From positions 1 through 64,000 of the forward strand of contig JAPLLG010000009.1 of assembly GCA_026387665.1 (NCBI GenBank): a DNA stretch of 64,000 nucleotides. The letters are read 5' to 3'. The notes beneath the pieces are model-generated. The model was not told the origin of the DNA, made no database searches, and saw nothing but the letters and a program-made list of their open reading frames with translations. Positions 59,907 through 64,000 of the stretch are shown here, one piece after another. Position 1 is the first letter of the stretch, and the number at the start of each line of letters is the position of its first letter. A program made the translations under genes and the position numbers. The stretch is from Nitrospirota bacterium (lineage in GTDB: Bacteria; Nitrospirota; Nitrospiria; Nitrospirales; Nitrospiraceae).

Positions 59907-62738
59907 TCATTTAAACGCCTCATCTTTTTCCGCCCCTCCCCGCGCCTTCCACTCCAAGTCGTAATATTCCCCCCGATCCCTCGCCCAGGGATCGAACACA
60001 TTCACCACCCCCTGCAGCTCGCCTGCCAGTTCCGGCATCGTTCGCATGAGCACGCGTTTCATGGGGGAGTCGGGTCTCTCAGGCCCAGGCCCATTGTTCG
60101 TGACCCACTCGACGCCGAGCTTGCTGTAAAACTCCGGGCGGAAACTGGAAGTGAAGAACCGGTCGCTGAAGAGGCGGCGCGAGGCGTTGAGAATGAACAC
60201 GACAAACTGGGTTTCCGAAATGGCGAAGCCATCCGGCCGCCGGAACTCCGCCAGCCAGCCCACCACCGTATCGACGTCCTCGATATTGTCAATCAAACTG
60301 CCGTTCGGATGGCCCAGGCAATCGTTAATGTCCGATCTATCGTCGTTCTTCTGCGCCTTGGTGATTTCCTTAGAATCATCACACTGGTGCTGCCCATAGA
60401 CTTCCCGCAAGGTCTTCACGAACTGCTCCTGCTCGTTCCGAGTCGGTGAGTTCTTGGGTAACCGTACATCGATGAAGTCATCGAAGCTGGTCAATTGCTT
60501 CAACCCATACTGGCGGCGGAATTCGTTGTAGCGGGGAATGCCCCGCTCCCGGTCCCGGATGAGATCGAGCGCCGCCACGTCGATCTGCTGCGTGGAGGAT
60601 TGCAGGCGAGGCAGCTTGAGGTTCTGCAAAAACTGCGGATGGTTCTGGAGCGTCAGCAACCCCAGCCTCTGGCGACCCAGGCTGAGCGCCCAATTGGCCA
60701 GCCCATTTTGATGCATGGCCTCGGTGGCCTTGCCCCGGAAGGTCTCGATCACCGGCACCTTGCTCCGAATGACGTTCGGCTCCTTGTTCCACTCACGATA
60801 TTCCAGCAGGTCCGGCAATAAGGGATGCAGCCGGTAGACCGAGATGAACTCCTCAGGAAAATTGAAGGGGGAGCCGAAATGGTTGACGCCGCCGTTGATG
60901 TCCTCGTCGTTTGCGAGAGACCAGAGATCCTTTCTATTCCGATCGAACAGGGCATGGATCGGCGCCCCCTCATACCGATGGTTGCCCAGCCCGAAGATGC
61001 CAGGCCCTCCGGCCAGTGCTGCGTAGCGGCTATTCGCTTTCCTGGCATCCTCCGAATCTTCAAGGCGGCGCACGACTTCCTTCAGCGCATCCGCCACCGC
61101 CTCATGCTCGTGGAAGACGCCCTGCCAGTTGGCGTTCATGCCCCGGTTCAAGGGCTCGTTGTAGAGCAGTTGCGTGGTCCATTCGATCGTGTGGATCTTG
61201 GCGATCTCTGCCGCGACGACCAGCCGGGCGATCTCGAACAATTCCTGCGGCGTGACCTCTCTGTAGCGGATGACGTGAGCCGGGTCGGCAGGATTTCTCA
61301 AGCCGCTGTCCGCCTCGGGGGTTTGGGCTGCCTGCTTCCGGAATTCCTCGACGAAACCATTGTGCTCTCGCGCGAAGACGTTGTGATAGAAGCTCAGCCC
61401 GATGGACCAGTTGTCGGGAAAGGCCGTGGCTTCCTGGCCGGACCATTGCGGATTGATCGGATCGCCTGCTTCGAAGACCGGCAGGTAGCCCAGCTTGTCG
61501 CCCGCCCCCTCCCGGACCGACAGCAGCAATAATTTGGCCGGATCGTTAGGGTCGCGCTTCACTCGCTTGCCGGACCGTTCGTCGTAGCCATAGAGCTGCG
61601 AGGCGTCCCACCAGGCCGTGACATGGTTGCGGGTCGTCTTCTGCGCCCTCGTCAGATAGGTCTTGCCTCCCTGCGTGAAGGTCTCAGGCTTCGTGCCCTC
61701 GGCAATGAGTGCCGCGTCGATCTTGTCGCCGGGGCGGCAGCCCAGTTTCTGGATCTCCGCTCCTGTCAGAGGCTGCTCGACGTTCTTGACCAGTTGCGTG
61801 GCGCAGCCGACGGACTTCCACTCAGGCTGGTTATGTCCCTCCTCCAGATGCGTGAACCAGTCATGGATCATGAACTGGATCCAGAAGGCCGCCAGCACAT
61901 TGAAGAAGGGCGCGGGCCTATACTCGCAGTGCGCCTCTTTCGAGTCGCCCGGCAGGCCGTAGCCCTCGCGGCATGTGGCCTGCGACGATTGCTGCCGCGT
62001 GAAGAGCTTGCGGCTGATCACTTGCGGGTCCGGTTTCAAGAGCCCGATGCGATCTCCATGGCGATTCTTCGTCACCTCAGTCAGCCCCAGATCGGGGAAG
62101 GTGCTGTCGAACTCCACGTTCCGCGCAAAGAGCTGATAGGTCGAGCCCATCAGCGGGTTGAAGATGTCGTTGCATATGCCCGTCTGCGTGCGGAAACGGA
62201 TCAGCTCGCCCCGGCAGACCTGTTTCGTGCCGACATCCTGGAAATTGGGATGGGTCTGGGGCAGCTGCATGTCCGGCCAGATTTTCAACACTGGGCCGGC
62301 CTTGCCGTCGCGGCCTGTGACGTAGGATTTATAGGTCCCGTTGTTGTCGAAAAGGTTGAACTTGATGAGTTCGATCCGCTGCAGCTCTAACTCATAGAGC
62401 GCGCCGTTGATCCCATGCGCATTGGGACCGATGTACTTGGCATCGGACAGAACATGGAGTGGAACTTTTGACGTGACGTCACCCGCGCCCCAGAAGTTCG
62501 GCCAATCCAGCCAAGGCCCCTGACTGAATGCCACGGCACGGTCTCCTCCGAGACAACGAGCCCGCTCCTCGGGAACCTTTCCAAGGAAGCGCTCCTCCCT
62601 GGTTTTTGCGACTCGCTGGATGTCGCCATGTGCCAGCACTTTCAGGCAGGCGATCCCGGACTCCACAACATCGCATCCGCTGAGCAGGCACAGCCCCGTC
62701 ATGACTGCGAACATTGATGGGCGACGTATCTGTCTCAT
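59907..62738 (-). CDS. Animal heme-peroxidase/cyclooxygenase-like lipoprotein
   Basis: 943 residues. Signal with lipobox LLSGC near residue 22, so an exported lipoprotein. The catalytic region (about 270-760) has the distal His in QFMIHDWFTH, ASQLYGYDE, NVFAREHNGF, and proximal His in EIAKIHTIEWTTQLLY, followed by LFDRNRKDLWSLANDEDINGG-type loops. This is the peroxidase-cyclooxygenase superfamily, close in pattern to alpha-dioxygenase/linoleate diol synthase enzymes that oxygenate fatty acids. The first 250 residues are not recognised. GAGGAGGG before the ATG at 62738. Confidence 0.9.
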   Translation of the reverse strand: MRQIRRPSMFAVMTGLCLLSGCDVVESGIACLKVLAHGDIQRVAKTREERFLGKVPEERARCLGGDRAVAFSQGPWLDWPNFWGAGDVTSKVPLHVLSDAKYIGPNAHGINGALYELELQRIELIKFNLFDNNGTYKSYVTGRDGKAGPVLKIWPDMQLPQTHPNFQDVGTKQVCRGELIRFRTQTGICNDIFNPLMGSTYQLFARNVEFDSTFPDLGLTEVTKNRHGDRIGLLKPDPQVISRKLFTRQQSSQATCREGYGLPGDSKEAHCEYRPAPFFNVLAAFWIQFMIHDWFTHLEEGHNQPEWKSVGCATQLVKNVEQPLTGAEIQKLGCRPGDKIDAALIAEGTKPETFTQGGKTYLTRAQKTTRNHVTAWWDASQLYGYDERSGKRVKRDPNDPAKLLLLSVREGAGDKLGYLPVFEAGDPINPQWSGQEATAFPDNWSIGLSFYHNVFAREHNGFVEEFRKQAAQTPEADSGLRNPADPAHVIRYREVTPQELFEIARLVVAAEIAKIHTIEWTTQLLYNEPLNRGMNANWQGVFHEHEAVADALKEVVRRLEDSEDARKANSRYAALAGGPGIFGLGNHRYEGAPIHALFDRNRKDLWSLANDEDINGGVNHFGSPFNFPEEFISVYRLHPLLPDLLEYREWNKEPNVIRSKVPVIETFRGKATEAMHQNGLANWALSLGRQRLGLLTLQNHPQFLQNLKLPRLQSSTQQIDVAALDLIRDRERGIPRYNEFRRQYGLKQLTSFDDFIDVRLPKNSPTRNEQEQFVKTLREVYGQHQCDDSKEITKAQKNDDRSDINDCLGHPNGSLIDNIEDVDTVVGWLAEFRRPDGFAISETQFVVFILNASRRLFSDRFFTSSFRPEFYSKLGVEWVTNNGPGPERPDSPMKRVLMRTMPELAGELQGVVNVFDPWARDRGEYYDLEWKARGGAEKDEAFK

Positions 62739-63245
62739 ATGCAGCCCTCCTCAAGATTGGGAAGTATTGCACGCGACATCACCGGCCCCAGGCTACGACT
62801 CGGGCAACATAGAGTCAATATTCCCTAAGTGTGAATACATGCATTATCAAGTGACGGTGCTCCAGAGGGAGGGAAAGATCAGGGCTGATTCCTGTTGTGC
62901 TGCGCAGCCGGCAAACAGCAGTGCGAAAACATTTGGAGGAGAAGAAGGACCTACGTTCGTGTGGTCGCTCGACCTAGCAGGCATCTTGGCGAACGGAACA
63001 TCCGCTGCCATTCTTTCGATCTTGGAAGGCGCCGACTCAACGTTGTGCCTTGCAGAGAAGCGAGAACAACATTCGAGACATTTTCCGGACTCACGATTCT
63101 CGCGTGACACCGGTCACTGGCCGATCTAGGGACCAAGAAGCTACACCTGCCTGCTATCGACGATTGAGGCCTCTGGAGTGTAAAGAGTTCAGCCGCATGT
63201 TGGCCACGGGTGCGAGCATAGGACAGTGACCAGGCAGCGCCCCTC
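62739..63245. other. Intergenic region without recognised gene
   Basis: About 500 nt. An open frame of about 97 codons starts at 62838 on the plus strand, and the minus strand has an open frame with a lipobox-like FALLFAGC, but neither has a ribosome site or recognised family. No repeats of families A to D seen. Confidence 0.5.
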
Positions 63246-63605
63246 TTACGTTTCCATCATTTCCAATCGCGCATCGAATTCATGCCCGCAGGCCGTACAA
63301 CGGATACAATCCGACTCGACCGTCAACTCGTCCGCCCGGATCCCCATGCCCCCACAATCGAGACACCGAGCGAGGTGGACCCTCTGATGGTCCACGGTTT
63401 CGTATTGCGTGCCACGGAGACAATACACCGGACTCCCGTCAAGCAGCCACGAGTTCCCCGCGTTGTCGACCACCGGCAAGGTCAAATAATGATGGTTCAC
63501 GTAGTCTTCAAGCTCCTGCCGGCTGGCGAACCCGTCCTTAATCAGCTTTCCCCCCACCACCTCGTAGAGCCGGTTCTCTTTCACGATCACCTTGGTTGGA
63601 CCCAT
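63246..63605 (-). CDS. Hypothetical protein with C-terminal zinc ribbon
   Basis: 119 residues. Basic N-terminus (TKVIVKENRLYEVVGGKLI), a middle region with PVVDNAGNSWLLDGSPVYC, and a C-terminal zinc-ribbon-like module CLDCGG...CIRCTACGHEF. GGGAGG is best spaced for the second of two ATG codons (63605). No family recognised. Followed 1 gene downstream by a CBS protein. Confidence 0.68.
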   Translation of the reverse strand: MGPTKVIVKENRLYEVVGGKLIKDGFASRQELEDYVNHHYLTLPVVDNAGNSWLLDGSPVYCLRGTQYETVDHQRVHLARCLDCGGMGIRADELTVESDCIRCTACGHEFDARLEMMET

Positions 63606-63707
63606 CATGCACCTCCCGTTCTGATAGGAGCGTATGGCTAGAAAGCAGATGGCATGAACAAGAAACGTATCTCGCCAGACGAACGGCACTTCACGAGCGA
63701 CGTGTTG

Positions 63708-64000
63708 TCAAACGACACCCGAGTAGTATCGGAGAATGTTGCTCACGGAAATGACCCCGATGATCGCCCCATCTTGCGTCACGGCCAGATGGCGGGTGGC
63801 CTGCTCCTTCATCATGCGCACGGCGTCGATAATCGGCCGATCACCTTCTATCGCCACCACCGGCGTCCGCATGCAGATTTTGACAAGGGTCGTATTGGGA
63901 TCCAGCCCCTTGGCCACCACCTCGCGGGCCAGGATAGAGTCTGTGATGAAGCCCACGTAGGACTGGCTATCCGTCACGAGGAGCGAACCCAGCTTCCATT
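63708..64000 (-). CDS. CBS-domain protein, truncated by the window edge
   Basis: The last about 96 codons are seen: the end of one CBS motif (GSLLVTDSQSYVGFITDSIL) and a complete second (MRTPVVAIEGDRPIIDAVRMM, TRHLAVTQDGAIIGVISVSNIL). CBS pairs bind adenine nucleotides. The 5' end lies beyond 64000, so no start can be given; the GTG at 63977 is within the domain. Confidence 0.9.
   Translation of the reverse strand, partial: WKLGSLLVTDSQSYVGFITDSILAREVVAKGLDPNTTLVKICMRTPVVAIEGDRPIIDAVRMMKEQATRHLAVTQDGAIIGVISVSNILRYYSGVV

Noticed and set aside
62838-63129. Open frame of about 97 codons between the peroxidase and the zinc-ribbon protein
   Set aside because: No ribosome site, no recognised family, and the opposite strand is equally open; could not be supported as a gene.

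Overview
The window looks like a chromosomal segment of a GC-rich, Gram-negative chemolithotroph, most likely a Nitrospira (phylum Nitrospirota). This is an inference from the gene set: a NorQ/NorD pair without norCB, stand-alone NuoF plus ferredoxin, a ferredoxin-thioredoxin-reductase-like protein, single-heme DUF3365 proteins and rSAM/selenodomain-associated glycosyltransferases. No rRNA or nitrite oxidoreductase gene is present to prove it.

Layout. 0-1.7 kb: right end of an integrated element (excisionase-like HTH protein, tyrosine integrase) abutting the 3' end of tRNA-Lys. 1.8-5.6 kb: purA, tRNA-Ala, an ABC-F ATPase. 5.6-18.2 kb: a long minus-strand run holding a PilZ protein, rarA, folE, queD-like, erpA, a 2Fe-2S ferredoxin, nuoF, a membrane protein, mdh, a small unknown protein, norD-like, yggU and norQ-like, with one plus-strand FTR-like gene. 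18.4-23 kb: a hybrid histidine kinase translationally coupled to a YkgJ-DUF2156 fusion. 23-30.6 kb: an ATP-grasp-like protein, a glutaredoxin-fold protein, KamA, a dCTP-deaminase-like protein, a membrane protein, two selenodomain-associated transferases, an SDR and a Cys-rich protein. 30.8-36.4 kb: Grx4/BolA, then a four-gene signalling cluster (receiver, Rossmann-histidine kinase, Cache-HAMP histidine kinase, periplasmic heme protein). 36.5-52 kb: envelope and housekeeping genes (AI-2E transporter, bactofilin, PBP1, SSS symporter, FKBP, Uup, MltC, CrtI-like oxidoreductase, Tag, RBBP9-like hydrolase, second DUF3365 protein). 52.8-59.7 kb: an accessory region with a complete transposon and AT-richer orphan genes (LRAT, DUF3800, GrlR, antitoxin-like pair). 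59.9-64 kb: a large heme-peroxidase lipoprotein, a zinc-ribbon-like protein and a truncated CBS protein.

Two things stand out. First, positions 52821-55252 form an intact 2.4 kb IS1-family transposon with 19-bp perfect inverted repeats and an 8-bp target duplication. It carries two passenger genes besides the transposase. The left-end promoter and the transposase promoter share the same 20-bp operator-like sequence between -35 and -10, and the passenger HTH-P63C gene has its own array of four ATCGTTA/TAACGAT half-sites over its promoter. This looks like a self-regulating element. Second, the intergenic DNA is filled with at least four families of hairpin repeats (called A to D here) that are nested in one another (B inside A twice, C inside B, D inside B). 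They sit almost exactly at gene stop codons, and some C copies contribute the stop codon. They probably act as transcript 3' ends and spread as a hierarchy of small mobile palindromes.
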